64,000 bases of DNA from Betaproteobacteria bacterium (GTDB lineage: Bacteria; Pseudomonadota; Gammaproteobacteria; Burkholderiales; Usitatibacteraceae): the NCBI GenBank assembly GCA_016709665.1, contig JADJMI010000005.1:62001-126000 (forward strand), given 5' to 3'. Position 1 is the first letter of the stretch; each line of letters opens with the position of its first letter. The notes beneath the pieces were generated by a model, which saw nothing but the letters and a program-made list of their open reading frames with translations, did no database searches and had not been told where the DNA came from. The translations under genes and the position numbers were made by a program. Positions 17,766-29,182 of the stretch are shown in pieces.

Positions 17766-19673
17766 ATGGACTTCCCCTCGCGCTTCGATGTGATCGTCGT
17801 CGGCGGTGGCCACGCCGGCACCGAGGCCGCGCTTGCGGCCGCGCGCGCGGGAGCGCGCACGCTCCTGCTCACGCACGCGATCGAGACGTTGGGCCAGATG
17901 TCGTGCAACCCGTCCGTCGGCGGTATCGGCAAGGGTCACCTCGTTCGCGAAGTCGACGCCCTCGGAGGGGCGATGGCCCTTGCGACGGATGAAGCCGGGA
18001 TTCAATTCCGCACGCTCAACGCAAGCAAGGGACCCGCGGTTCGCGCCACCCGAGCCCAGGCAGATCGCGTCCTTTACCGTGCCGCGATCCGGCGTCGGCT
18101 CGAAAGCCAATCCGGTCTCTGGATATTTCAGCAGGCAGTCGACGATCTCATCGTCGAGGGGGACCGGGTGGTCGGTGCGATCACGGCCATCGGCCTCGCG
18201 TTCCGGGCGTCCGCCGTCGTACTCACGGCGGGCACTTTTCTGGGCGGTCGCATCCATGTCGGTCTCGAGAACTATGCGGCCGGCCGTGCGGGCGACCCGC
18301 CTTCCGTCTCCCTCGCGGCGCGCCTTCGCGAACTGAAGCTCCCGGTCGGCAGGCTGAAGACGGGAACGCCGCCCCGCCTCGACGGGCGGACGATCGACTT
18401 CTCGAAGTGCACCGAGCAGCCGGGTGATTCGCCCGAGCCCGTCTTCTCGTTTCTGGGCGAGCGGTCGATGCACCCCCGCCAGCTGTCCTGCTGGATCACC
18501 CATACCCAGGAGCGCACCCACGACATCGTTCGCGGGGGTCTCGACCGCTCGCCGATGTTCACCGGGGTCATCGAAGGGGTCGGCCCGCGCTATTGCCCCT
18601 CGATCGAGGACAAGATCCACCGCTTCGCGGGCAAGGCGAGCCACCAGGTCTTCCTGGAGCCGGAAGGTCTCGATACGCACGAGTTCTACCCGAATGGCGT
18701 CTCGACGAGCCTGCCGTTCGACGTCCAGTGGGCGCTGGTGCGGTCCATCCCGGGTCTCGAGAACGTCCACATCCTGCGTCCCGGCTACGCGATCGAGTAC
18801 GACTACTTCGACCCCCGCGGCCTTCGAACAACCCTGGAATCCAAGGCCATCGCCGGCCTGTATTTCGCCGGCCAGATCAATGGAACGACCGGGTACGAGG
18901 AGGCGGCGGCGCAGGGACTGCTCGCCGGAATCAATGCCGCCCTCGCATCCCGTGGCGAGCCTGGCTGGTGTCCACGCCGCGACGAAGCCTACCTCGGTGT
19001 TCTGGTCGATGACCTGACGACCCAAGGGGTTTCCGAGCCCTATCGCATGTTCACGAGCCGGGCGGAATACCGCTTGCAGCTTCGCGAGGACAACGCCGAC
19101 CTCCGGCTCACCGGCATCGGGCGCAAGCTGGGACTGGTCGATGACGCCCGGTGGGAAGCGTTCGAGCGGAAACGCGAGGCCGTCGAACGCGAAACCGCGC
19201 GGTTGAAGGCCACCTGGGCCCAGCCGTCCCGGGTTCCGGCGCAGGACCAGGAAAGGGTTCTGGGCCAAGCCATGGAACGCGAGTACTCGCTATTTGATCT
19301 CCTGCGACGCCCGAACGTCAGTTATGGCTCACTGATGAGCTTGCCGGTTGCCGGCGACGGACCTTCCGATCCCGCCGTGCGCGAGCAGGTCGAGATCGCG
19401 GCCAAGTACGCGGGGTACATCGACCGCCAGAAGGACGAAATCGCCCGGCAACAGTCGCAGGAGAGCCTGCCGCTGCCCGAGGATGTCGACTATGCCGAGG
19501 TGCGCGGCCTGTCGAAGGAAGCCCAGCAGAAGCTCTCGCAGCACCGGCCGGCCACGGTCGGTCAGGCCTCGCGCATCCAGGGCATCACGCCCGCGGCGAT
19601 TTCGCTGCTGCTCGTCCACCTGAAACGCCGCTCGCTCGCCTTGCGGGCCGGGCCGACGGAGAACCACGCATGA
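17766..19673 (+). CDS. mnmG: tRNA U34 carboxymethylaminomethyl synthase subunit MnmG (GidA)
   Basis: 635 aa from the ATG at 17766 (an upstream in-frame GTG at 17745 is less likely). FAD-binding Rossmann motif FDVIVVGGGHAGTEAALAAA at the N-terminus, then the GidA signatures ETLGQMSCNPSVGGIGKGHL and LKTGTPPRLDGRTIDF, and the C-terminal MnmE-binding domain (RIQGITPAAISLLLVHLKRR). Partner of MnmE. Its stop overlaps the rsmG start by 4 nt (ATGA), so the two are translationally coupled. Confidence 0.97.
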   Translation: MDFPSRFDVIVVGGGHAGTEAALAAARAGARTLLLTHAIETLGQMSCNPSVGGIGKGHLVREVDALGGAMALATDEAGIQFRTLNASKGPAVRATRAQADRVLYRAAIRRRLESQSGLWIFQQAVDDLIVEGDRVVGAITAIGLAFRASAVVLTAGTFLGGRIHVGLENYAAGRAGDPPSVSLAARLRELKLPVGRLKTGTPPRLDGRTIDFSKCTEQPGDSPEPVFSFLGERSMHPRQLSCWITHTQERTHDIVRGGLDRSPMFTGVIEGVGPRYCPSIEDKIHRFAGKASHQVFLEPEGLDTHEFYPNGVSTSLPFDVQWALVRSIPGLENVHILRPGYAIEYDYFDPRGLRTTLESKAIAGLYFAGQINGTTGYEEAAAQGLLAGINAALASRGEPGWCPRRDEAYLGVLVDDLTTQGVSEPYRMFTSRAEYRLQLREDNADLRLTGIGRKLGLVDDARWEAFERKREAVERETARLKATWAQPSRVPAQDQERVLGQAMEREYSLFDLLRRPNVSYGSLMSLPVAGDGPSDPAVREQVEIAAKYAGYIDRQKDEIARQQSQESLPLPEDVDYAEVRGLSKEAQQKLSQHRPATVGQASRIQGITPAAISLLLVHLKRRSLALRAGPTENHA

Positions 19674-20296
19674 GTCTCGAATCGCAGCTCGGCCAGGGGT
19701 TGGCCGCCATGGGCACCCAGCTCCCGGAGGGGGCCATCGACCGCCTTGCGCAATACCTGCGCCTGCTGGAAAAGTGGAATCGCGTGCACAACCTCACGGC
19801 GATCCGCGAGCCCGAGCAGATGGTGACGCTCCATGTCCTCGACAGCCTGAGCGTGCTGCCGTACGTCGCCGGTGCCCGTTCGCTCGTGGATGTGGGAACC
19901 GGCGCGGGCTTGCCCGGCATTCCCCTTGCCCTTGCCCGCCCGGACCTGAGCGTGACCCTCCTCGACTCGAGCCACAAGAAGGCCACTTTCCTCGAGCAGG
20001 CCCGCCTGGAGCTCAAGCTCGCGAACATCGCGGTGGCCTGCGAGCGCGTGGAACGCTGGCATCCGCAGGCGAAATTCGACGCGGTCGTCTCCCGCGCGTT
20101 CGCCGAGCTCGCGGACTTCGTGCAGGGTGCCCGCCATCTCGTCGCGCCCGAGGGAACCCTGCTCGCGATGAAGGGCGTGCATCCCTTCGAGGAGATCGCG
20201 CGGCTGCCGGCATCCTGCCGGCTGGACCGGGTGGTGGAGCTCACCGTGCCGACCCTCGAGGCGAAGCGGCATCTCGTCCTCCTCAAGGCGGCATGA
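19670..20296 (+). CDS. rsmG: 16S rRNA m7G527 methyltransferase RsmG (GidB)
   Basis: 208 aa. SAM-binding motif LVDVGTGAGLPGIPLALARP and the upstream LEKWNRVHNLTAIREPEQMVTLHVLDSL, cut to its ends here, are typical of RsmG. Methylates G527 of 16S rRNA. The mnmG-rsmG-parA-parB order is the standard arrangement beside the origin in proteobacteria. Overlaps mnmG by 4 nt and is followed 1 nt later by parA. Confidence 0.96.
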   Translation: MSLESQLGQGLAAMGTQLPEGAIDRLAQYLRLLEKWNRVHNLTAIREPEQMVTLHVLDSLSVLPYVAGARSLVDVGTGAGLPGIPLALARPDLSVTLLDSSHKKATFLEQARLELKLANIAVACERVERWHPQAKFDAVVSRAFAELADFVQGARHLVAPEGTLLAMKGVHPFEEIARLPASCRLDRVVELTVPTLEAKRHLVLLKAA

Positions 20297-20297
20297 G

Positions 20298-21071
20298 ATG
20301 GCCCGCGTCTACGTCATCGCGAACCAGAAGGGCGGCGTCGGCAAGACCTCGATCGCCGTGAACCTCTGCGCGAGCCTCGCGCACTATGGACGGCGCGTGC
20401 TGCTCGTGGACCTCGACCCCCAGGGCAACGCCACCACGGGAGCGGGCGTCGACAAGGGCGAGATCGAGCGCAGCGTCTACGACGTGCTGCTGGGCGAGTG
20501 CGACGTGGGCGCCGCCCGCCGGCGGGTCGAGGGAGGGTTCGACGTGGTCGGTTCCAATCGCGACCTCGCGGGGGCGGAAGTCGAGCTGATCGGAATGGAC
20601 AAGCGCGAATACCGGCTGCGCGCGGCCATCGACGCCGTGCGCGGCGATTACGACTTCGTCGTGATCGACTGCCCGCCCGCGCTCAACATGCTCACGGTGA
20701 ACGGGTTCACGGCGGCCGACGCCGTCATCATCCCGATGCAGTGCGAGTACTACGCGCTCGAGGGCCTCTCCGACCTCGTCGGCACGCTGCGCAAGGTGAA
20801 GCAGAACCTCAATCCGGGCATCGAGATCGAGGCGCTCGTGCGCACGATGTACGACCCGCGCAGCACGCTCACCGTGCAGGTCTCCGACGAGCTGAAGCGC
20901 CACTACGGCGACAAGGTCTTCGACACCGTGATCCCTCGCAACATCCGCATCGCCGAGGCGCCCTCCTTCGGCAAGCCCGTCCTGCTGCACGACCCGGCTT
21001 CCAAGGGCGCCCTGTCGCATCTCGCGTTCGCGCGCGAACTCCTGGAGCGCGGCGGCCACGCCGTCGCCTGA
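20298..21071 (+). CDS. parA: Chromosome-partitioning ATPase ParA (Soj)
   Basis: 257 aa. Deviant Walker A box NQKGGVGKTSIAVNLCASLA at residues 8-27, followed by LVDLDPQGNATTGAG and the Walker B VVIDCPPALNMLT. It forms a DNA-bound ATP dimer that pulls ParB-parS complexes apart. The short N-terminus without a helix-turn-helix marks it as the chromosomal type. It begins 1 nt after rsmG and is followed by parB after 16 nt. Confidence 0.97.
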   Translation: MARVYVIANQKGGVGKTSIAVNLCASLAHYGRRVLLVDLDPQGNATTGAGVDKGEIERSVYDVLLGECDVGAARRRVEGGFDVVGSNRDLAGAEVELIGMDKREYRLRAAIDAVRGDYDFVVIDCPPALNMLTVNGFTAADAVIIPMQCEYYALEGLSDLVGTLRKVKQNLNPGIEIEALVRTMYDPRSTLTVQVSDELKRHYGDKVFDTVIPRNIRIAEAPSFGKPVLLHDPASKGALSHLAFARELLERGGHAVA

Positions 21072-21087
21072 CCCCGAGGAATCACCC

Positions 21088-21948
21088 ATGACCACCAAGC
21101 ACAAGGGACTCGGCCGCGGCCTCGACGCGCTGCTGGGCGGCGGCACCAAGGGGCGAACCGAGGGAGAACTCGCCGAGCTCCCCGTCCGCCGGGTCCGACC
21201 GGGCAAGTACCAGCCCCGCACCCGCATGGACCAGGCCTCGCTCGCGGAGCTGGCCGAGTCGATCCGCGTCCGGGGCATCCTGCAGCCGATCGTCGTCCGG
21301 GCGCTGGCCGACGGCGAGTACGAGATTCTCGCCGGCGAGCGCCGCTGGCGCGCGGCGCAGCTGGCCGGTCTCGAACGCGTGCCGGCCCTCGTGCGCGACG
21401 TTCCGGACGACGCGGCCCTCGGCATCGGCCTCATCGAGAACATCCAGCGCGAGGACCTGAGCCCCATCGAGGAAGCCGCGGGCCTGAAGCGCCTGATCGA
21501 CGAGTTCGGCCTGACCCACGAGGAAGTCGCCAAGGCCGTCGGTCGCTCGAGGAGCGCCGTCACCAACCTCCTTCGCCTGCTCGAGCTCGCGAAAGCCGTC
21601 CAGGAGATGCTGCTGGAAGGCCGGATCGACATGGGCCATGCCCGCGCCCTGCTCGGCGTGTCGAAGTCGAAGCAGGTCGAGCTCGCCGAGCAGGTCGCCG
21701 CCAAATCGCTTTCGGTTCGCGAAACCGAGCGCCTCGTCCAGCACGCCGCCCAGTCGCCGAAAGCTGCCGTCAAGGCCGCCGCGGGCCGGCCCGACGCCGA
21801 CACCCGCCGGCTGGAGGAGGAGTTGTCGGAGGCATTGGCCACGCGCGTCTCGGTGAAAGCTCGCCGCGGCGGCCGCGGCAGCCTCGTCGTCGACTATGCG
21901 AGCCTCGAGCAGCTCGACGGCCTCGTTTCGAGACTGAAGCGGCGCTAG
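21088..21948 (+). CDS. parB: Chromosome-partitioning protein ParB (Spo0J)
   Basis: 286 aa. N-terminal KGLGRGLDALLGGG, then the CTPase/ParB box (EILAGERRWRAAQLAGL), the central helix-turn-helix (LTHEEVAKAVGRSRSAVTNLLRLL) that reads parS, and a C-terminal dimerisation domain. It loads on parS and slides as a CTP-dependent clamp. Two matching parS sites lie at 17629 and 17672 in this same window. Confidence 0.97.
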   Translation: MTTKHKGLGRGLDALLGGGTKGRTEGELAELPVRRVRPGKYQPRTRMDQASLAELAESIRVRGILQPIVVRALADGEYEILAGERRWRAAQLAGLERVPALVRDVPDDAALGIGLIENIQREDLSPIEEAAGLKRLIDEFGLTHEEVAKAVGRSRSAVTNLLRLLELAKAVQEMLLEGRIDMGHARALLGVSKSKQVELAEQVAAKSLSVRETERLVQHAAQSPKAAVKAAAGRPDADTRRLEEELSEALATRVSVKARRGGRGSLVVDYASLEQLDGLVSRLKRR

Positions 21949-21957
21949 GCCCCGGTT

Positions 21958-21971
21958 TTGCGGCGCCGCAA
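21958..21971. terminator. Palindrome after parB, possible weak terminator
   Basis: TTGCGGCGCCGCAA is a perfect 14-bp palindrome, 10 nt after the parB stop, followed by GTTTTG. With no real loop and a short T tract it would be a weak intrinsic terminator at best; it marks the boundary between the par and atp units. Confidence 0.4.
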
Positions 21972-21974
21972 GTT

Positions 21975-22004
21975 TTGACCCCCGCCCCCCTTCCGGGCTA
22001 GAAT
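21975..22004 (+). promoter_or_regulatory. Promoter of the ATP synthase operon
   Basis: TTGACC (21975-21980), an 18-nt spacer, and TAGAAT (21999-22004) form a strong sigma70-type promoter. The predicted start near 22011 is about 20 nt before the atpI ATG. No other good promoter is visible before atpC, so the nine atp genes probably form one transcript. Confidence 0.75.
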
Positions 22005-22030
22005 CTTTAGGTTTGTCGACCCTCGCGTCC

Positions 22031-22429
22031 ATGAACGAGCGTGCGCCGGAAACAGCGGTATTCGATGCCCGGCGCCTCGTCCTCGTCCAGGCCGGCCTCG
22101 TGTTATGCTGCGGCGCAGCATTTTTCGGTGTCGGAGGTCCGGGAAGCGCCTTGGCGGCGCTCGTCGGCGGCACGGCAGCCCTTGCGGGCACCCTGGCTTT
22201 CGCCGGGGTTCTCAAGTGGCGGAACAACCCGGCGCCCACGCCGGGCCAGGCCCTGCGGGTCCTGGTCCTCGCGGAAATCGCCAAGTGGGCCGTGTCCCTG
22301 TCGGGCCTCGCCGTGCTGCTCTCGGGCAACTCGGGGATCGAATCGGCAACCCGGGCGCCTGGCGCCGTGGTGATCGGATTTTGTACCGCGTGGGTCGCAC
22401 CCTGGCTCGCGCTATGGAAAAGAAACTGA
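22031..22429 (+). CDS. atpI: ATP synthase protein I
   Basis: 132 aa, starting at ATG 22031 just after the predicted transcription start. Four hydrophobic segments (around LVLVQAGLVLCCGAAFFGV, LAALVGGTAALAGTLAF, LVLAEIAKWAVSLSGLAVLL and VVIGFCTAWVAPWLALW) match the small membrane protein that precedes atpB and helps assemble the c ring. AtpI is poorly conserved, so the call rests mainly on topology and position. Confidence 0.88.
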   Translation: MNERAPETAVFDARRLVLVQAGLVLCCGAAFFGVGGPGSALAALVGGTAALAGTLAFAGVLKWRNNPAPTPGQALRVLVLAEIAKWAVSLSGLAVLLSGNSGIESATRAPGAVVIGFCTAWVAPWLALWKRN

Positions 22430-22433
22430 GCGT

Positions 22434-23255
22434 ATGGCCGCCCAAGGTACCCTGACGCCGTCGGACTACATCGCCCACCACCTCACCAACCTCACGGTGA
22501 AGGTCGGGGAGGGCGGTTTCTGGACCCTCAACCTCGACACCATCATCATGTCGTGGGTGCTCGGCCTCGTCGGCCTGGGCGGCATCTGGCTCGTGGCCAA
22601 GGGCGCGACCGCCGAGGTACCCGGCAAGCTCCAGTCCTTCATCGAGATGTTCTTCGAGTTCGTGGACAACACCGTCCGCGACGTCTTCCCCGGCTCCCGC
22701 GCCTTCCTCGGCCCCCTCGCGATCACCATCTTCACGTGGGTGTTCATGATGAACCTGATGGACCTCATCCCGATCGACTGGGTGGCGACGCTCTCGCACG
22801 GGCTGGGTGCTCCCGCGTGGAAGGCGGTCCCCTCGACCGACCTGAACACCACGTTCGCGATGAGCTTCTCGATCTTCTTCCTGATCATCTTCTTCAGCTT
22901 CAAGGCGAAGGGCGCGGGCGGTTTCGTCCACGAGCTCTTCACCGCCCCGTTCGGCGCCAACCCGCTGCTGTGGATCCCGAACCTCGCGCTCAACATCATC
23001 GAGCTGCTCGCCAAGCCCGTCTCGCTCGGCATGCGGCTTTTCGGGAACATGTACGCGGGCGAGCTCATCTTCATGCTGCTCGGCCTGCTCGGGACCATCG
23101 CCAGCCTCACCTTCGGCGGCCTCATCGCCGGCGGCGCCTCCGCCGTGCTCACCTGGGGCTGGGCCGTGTTCCACATCCTGATCATCCTGCTGCAGGCCTT
23201 CATCTTCATGGTGCTGTCGGTCGTGTACATCGCGATGGCCCACGAGCACCACTGA
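22434..23255 (+). CDS. atpB: F1Fo ATP synthase subunit a
   Basis: 273 aa. Integral Fo subunit forming the proton half-channels with the c ring. The essential arginine is in MRLFGNMYAGELI, preceded by LLAKPVSLG, and the last transmembrane helix has the conserved LQAFIFMVLSVVYIAMA. Five to six hydrophobic segments. It starts 4 nt after atpI. Confidence 0.97.
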   Translation: MAAQGTLTPSDYIAHHLTNLTVKVGEGGFWTLNLDTIIMSWVLGLVGLGGIWLVAKGATAEVPGKLQSFIEMFFEFVDNTVRDVFPGSRAFLGPLAITIFTWVFMMNLMDLIPIDWVATLSHGLGAPAWKAVPSTDLNTTFAMSFSIFFLIIFFSFKAKGAGGFVHELFTAPFGANPLLWIPNLALNIIELLAKPVSLGMRLFGNMYAGELIFMLLGLLGTIASLTFGGLIAGGASAVLTWGWAVFHILIILLQAFIFMVLSVVYIAMAHEHH

Positions 23256-23310
23256 TTCCGCTTCGCCTACCCCCCCTTCAACACACCCGCCTCTCCGAAA
23301 GGAAAAACAA

Positions 23311-23577
23311 ATGGCTCAGTATCTCGCCCTCGTCCAAGGCTACACGGCGCTCGGCATCGGCATCATCATCGGCCTGGGCGCCATCGGCGCCTGCATCGGC
23401 ATCGGCATCATGGGCTCGAAGTTCCTGGAGGCCGCCGGCCGCCAGCCCGAGCTCATCCCGCAGCTGCAGAAATTCATGTTCCTGCTCGCCGGCCTCATCG
23501 ATGCCGCGTTCCTGATCGGCGTCGGCATCGCGATGTTCTTCGGCTTCGCGAACCCGCTCCTTTCGGTCATCAAGTAA
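23311..23577 (+). CDS. atpE: F1Fo ATP synthase subunit c
   Basis: 88 aa hairpin of two membrane helices with the conserved polar loop EAAGRQPELIPQ between them. The ion-binding carboxylate in helix 2 is an aspartate (AGLIDAAFLIGVG), as in E. coli; the Na+-coordinating set typical of sodium rotors is not evident, so H+ coupling is likely. AGGAAAAACAA before the ATG is a good ribosome-binding site, as expected for the most abundantly translated gene of the operon. Confidence 0.97.
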   Translation: MAQYLALVQGYTALGIGIIIGLGAIGACIGIGIMGSKFLEAAGRQPELIPQLQKFMFLLAGLIDAAFLIGVGIAMFFGFANPLLSVIK

Positions 23578-23605
23578 CCCGCGTCCAACCGAAAGGGTCG
23601 TTGCC

Positions 23606-24076
23606 ATGAATATCAACGCGACCTTGTTCGTCCAGGCGCTGTCGTTCGCCTTCCTCATCTGGTTCGCGGTCAAGTTCATCTGGCCGCCCCTCACCCGGGC
23701 CATCGAGGAGCGCAACAAGCGCATCGCCGACGGACTCGCGGCCGCCGAAAAGGGCAAGGCCGCGCTGGTCGAGGCCGAGCGCAAGGGCGAAGCCTCCATG
23801 AAGGAAGCGCGCGATCGCGCCTCGGGTGTCCTCACCGAGAGCGAGAAGCGCGGGACGCAGATCGTCGACGAAGCGCGGCAGGCGGCAAAGGCCGAAGCCG
23901 ACCGCATCGTGGCCGGTGCGCGCGAGCAGATTGCCGCGGAAGTCGCCAAGGCCCGCACGGAGCTGCGCGAGCAGGTCGCCCGCCTGGCGGTCGCCGGCGC
24001 GGAGAAGATCCTGCAGCGCGAAGTCGACGCCAAGGCCCACGCCGAGATGCTGAACAAGCTGAAGGCCGAGCTCTAG
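23606..24076 (+). CDS. atpF: F1Fo ATP synthase subunit b
   Basis: 156 aa. One N-terminal membrane helix (LFVQALSFAFLIWFAVKFIW) followed by a long charged helix rich in Glu, Lys and Ala that forms the peripheral-stalk coiled coil and ends by binding delta. The motif FIWPPLTRAIEERNKRIADG is typical. Only one b-type gene is present, so the stalk is a b2 homodimer. Confidence 0.97.
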   Translation: MNINATLFVQALSFAFLIWFAVKFIWPPLTRAIEERNKRIADGLAAAEKGKAALVEAERKGEASMKEARDRASGVLTESEKRGTQIVDEARQAAKAEADRIVAGAREQIAAEVAKARTELREQVARLAVAGAEKILQREVDAKAHAEMLNKLKAEL

Positions 24077-24084
24077 GAAACCCC

Positions 24085-24621
24085 ATGGCCGAGATCGCCA
24101 CCGTCGCCCGTCCCTACGCCGAAGCGGCCTTCCGCACGGCTCTGGATGCCAAGGACCTCGCCGGCTGGTCCGGCGGGCTCGCGCTCGCCGGCGCCATCGC
24201 GAACGAAGGCCAGATGGCCGAGCTGCTCGCCAACCCGCGGCTCTCCCGGGCCCAGAAGCTCGAATGCTTCTTCGCGGTCGGGGGCGACAAGCTTTCAGGC
24301 CCGGTGAGGAACCTCGTCACGCTCCTGGTCGAGGGCACGCGGGCCGCCCTGCTGCCGGAAATCGCCTCGCAGTTCGAGGCCCTCAAGCGGGATCACGAGA
24401 GCGTCGTCAAGGCGCGCATCGTGAGCGCCCGCCCGCTCGAGGCCGCCGAACGCGACGACCTCGTGGCGAGCCTCGCCCGCAAGTACGGCCGCAAGGTCGA
24501 AGCCTCGGTCGAAATCGACGCCTCCCTCATCGGAGGCGCGCGCGTGCACGTCGGCGACGAGGTGATCAACGCCTCGGTGCGCGATGCCCTCGCGCAAATG
24601 GCGATCGCGCTCGCGCGCTGA
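24085..24621 (+). CDS. atpH: F1Fo ATP synthase subunit delta
   Basis: 178 aa. OSCP/delta subunit linking the b dimer to the top of F1. N-terminal helical domain starts VARPYAEAAFRTALDAK; the C-terminal signature IDASLIGGARVHVGDEVINASV is conserved. It starts 8 nt after atpF. Confidence 0.96.
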   Translation: MAEIATVARPYAEAAFRTALDAKDLAGWSGGLALAGAIANEGQMAELLANPRLSRAQKLECFFAVGGDKLSGPVRNLVTLLVEGTRAALLPEIASQFEALKRDHESVVKARIVSARPLEAAERDDLVASLARKYGRKVEASVEIDASLIGGARVHVGDEVINASVRDALAQMAIALAR

Positions 24622-24647
24622 CGCCCCCTACGCATTCGGAGCCCCAC

Positions 24648-26189
<1,542 letters not shown>

Positions 26190-26200
26190 GACATCCCCCG

Positions 26201-27076
26201 ATGGCAGGCTCCAAGGAAATCCGGACCAAGATCAAGAGCGTGCAGAACACGCGCAAGATCACCAAGGCCATGGAAATGGTCGCGGCCTCCAAGATGCGCA
26301 AGGCCCAGGAGCGCATGCGGCACGCGCGCCCGTACGGCGACAAGATCCGCAACATCGCCGCGCACCTGGCCAACGCCAACCCGGAGTACCGCCACGAGTT
26401 CCTCGTGAAACGCGAGGACCGCAAGGACGTCGGCGTGATCCTCGTCACCTCCGACAAGGGCCTGTGCGGCGGCCTGAACACGAACTCGCTGCGCCTGCTG
26501 ACGGGCAAGGTGAAGGAGTGGCAGGACGAAGGCCGCAAGGTGCGCTTCACCGCCTTCGGCAACAAGGGCCTCGCCTTCCTGCAGCGCTTCGGCGGGCGAA
26601 TCGTCTCGCATCTCACGCACTACGGCGACACGCCCCACCTCGACAAGCTCGTGGGCCCGGGGCGCGTGATGATCCAGGATTACGTGAAGGGCGAGATCGG
26701 CACGGTCTACGTGGTCTACACGCGCTTCATCAACACGATGAAGCAGGAGCCGGTCATCGAGCAGCTGCTGCCGCTGCCGGCCGACCGCCTGCAGGCCGAC
26801 GACCGCACCGCCAAGGGCGGCTGGGACTACCTGTACGAGCCGGACGCGAAGACGGTGCTCGAGCAGCTCCTGCGCCGATACCTGGAGGCCATCGTCTACC
26901 AGGCCCTGTGCGAGAACATCGCGAGCGAGCAGTCGGCGCGCATGGTGGCCATGAAGGCCGCGAGCGACAACGCCTCGAGCGTCATCGACCAGCTCACCCT
27001 CGTCTACAACAAGTCGCGCCAGGCGGCGATCACCAAGGAACTCTCGGAGATCGTCGGTGGCGCGGCAGCGGTCTGA
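26201..27076 (+). CDS. atpG: F1Fo ATP synthase subunit gamma
   Basis: 291 aa. Central rotor shaft. Conserved N-terminal helix MAGSKEIRTKIKSVQNTRKI TKAMEMVA and C-terminal helix (NASSVIDQLTLVYNKSRQAA ITKELSEIVGGAAA) form the coiled coil inside alpha3beta3, with the Rossmann-like GVILVTSDKGLCGGLN segment between. It starts 11 nt after atpA. Confidence 0.97.
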   Translation: MAGSKEIRTKIKSVQNTRKITKAMEMVAASKMRKAQERMRHARPYGDKIRNIAAHLANANPEYRHEFLVKREDRKDVGVILVTSDKGLCGGLNTNSLRLLTGKVKEWQDEGRKVRFTAFGNKGLAFLQRFGGRIVSHLTHYGDTPHLDKLVGPGRVMIQDYVKGEIGTVYVVYTRFINTMKQEPVIEQLLPLPADRLQADDRTAKGGWDYLYEPDAKTVLEQLLRRYLEAIVYQALCENIASEQSARMVAMKAASDNASSVIDQLTLVYNKSRQAAITKELSEIVGGAAAV

Positions 27077-27100
27077 AGATTCGACTTACGGGATACCAAC

Positions 27101-28537
<1,437 letters not shown>

Positions 28538-28549
28538 GAGCGCGCCCCC

Positions 28550-28972
28550 ATGGCCAAGACCCTTCACGTCGACATCGTCAGCGCCGAAGCGTCGGTTTTC
28601 TCGGGCGAAGCCGAGATGATCGTCGCCCCGGGAGAATCGGGCGAGCTGGGGATCCTCCCCGAACATGCCGCGCTCCTTACCCGCATCAAGCCGGGCACCG
28701 TGCGCATCAAGCGTCCGGGCGAGGACAAGGAAGAAATCATCTACGTCTCGGGCGGCATGATGGAAGTGCAACCCCACGTGGTCACCGTGCTCGCCGACAC
28801 GTCGGTGCGTGCCGAGAACCTGGACGAGGCGAAGGCTCTCGAGGCCAAGCGCCTCGCAGAGGAAGCGCTCGCTAACCGGACCGGAGACATGGAAATCGCG
28901 GAAATGCAGGCCGCCATCGCCGAATCCGTCGCCCAGCTTGCCGCCATTCGCAAGCTCAAGAGCACGCGCTAG
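28550..28972 (+). CDS. atpC: F1Fo ATP synthase subunit epsilon
   Basis: 140 aa. N-terminal beta-sandwich (TLHVDIVSAEASVFSGEAEM, GELGILPEHAALLTRIKPG) and C-terminal helical hairpin (KALEAKRLAEEALANRTGDM) that can inhibit rotation. Last gene of the atp operon. Confidence 0.97.
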   Translation: MAKTLHVDIVSAEASVFSGEAEMIVAPGESGELGILPEHAALLTRIKPGTVRIKRPGEDKEEIIYVSGGMMEVQPHVVTVLADTSVRAENLDEAKALEAKRLAEEALANRTGDMEIAEMQAAIAESVAQLAAIRKLKSTR

Positions 28973-28984
28973 CCCCTTTTCAGG

Positions 28985-29153
28985 CTGTTGTCGGGCTGTG
29001 GTAACATATCGTCTGAACCACGTCGTAGAAGCAAGATCCACGCGACGAGTCCCCGCCGGACCCATCGCGAGGGTCGTAGGGGAGATCACGAAACTCCTTG
29101 ATTTAGAGGCGCAACAGGTTCGGGCAGGGTTAACCAACCCTGCCCTTTTTATT
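28985..29153 (+). ncRNA. Structured intergenic RNA candidate between atpC and glmU
   Basis: The 210-nt atpC-glmU gap holds no plausible coding sequence. On the plus strand it can fold into CGTCG/CGACG (29021-29025 with 29043-29047), a two-part hairpin TCCCC...GGGGA enclosing ACCC...GGGT (29050-29083), GGAG/CTCC, and then a perfect terminator at 29122-29145. TAACAT at 29002-29007 could be a -10 but its -35 is poor. It may be an independent small RNA, a 3'-UTR-derived RNA of the atp operon, or a glmU leader. I do not recognise a known family. Confidence 0.35.
29122..29150 (+). terminator. Intrinsic terminator between atpC and glmU
   Basis: GGGCAGGGTT (29122-29131), loop AACC, AACCCTGCCC (29136-29145) is a perfect 10-bp GC-rich stem followed by TTTTTATTT. 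It is the best intrinsic terminator in the window and should end the atp transcript. It lies 33 nt before the glmU ATG. Confidence 0.92.
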
Positions 29154-29182
29154 TGGACCGCCCGCCAGGAACGCCCCCGCCC

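Noticed and set aside
28973..29182. Short coding sequence in the atpC-glmU gap
   Set aside because: The only open frame continues from a shadow of atpC, has no start of its own with a ribosome-binding site, and runs through the terminator stem.
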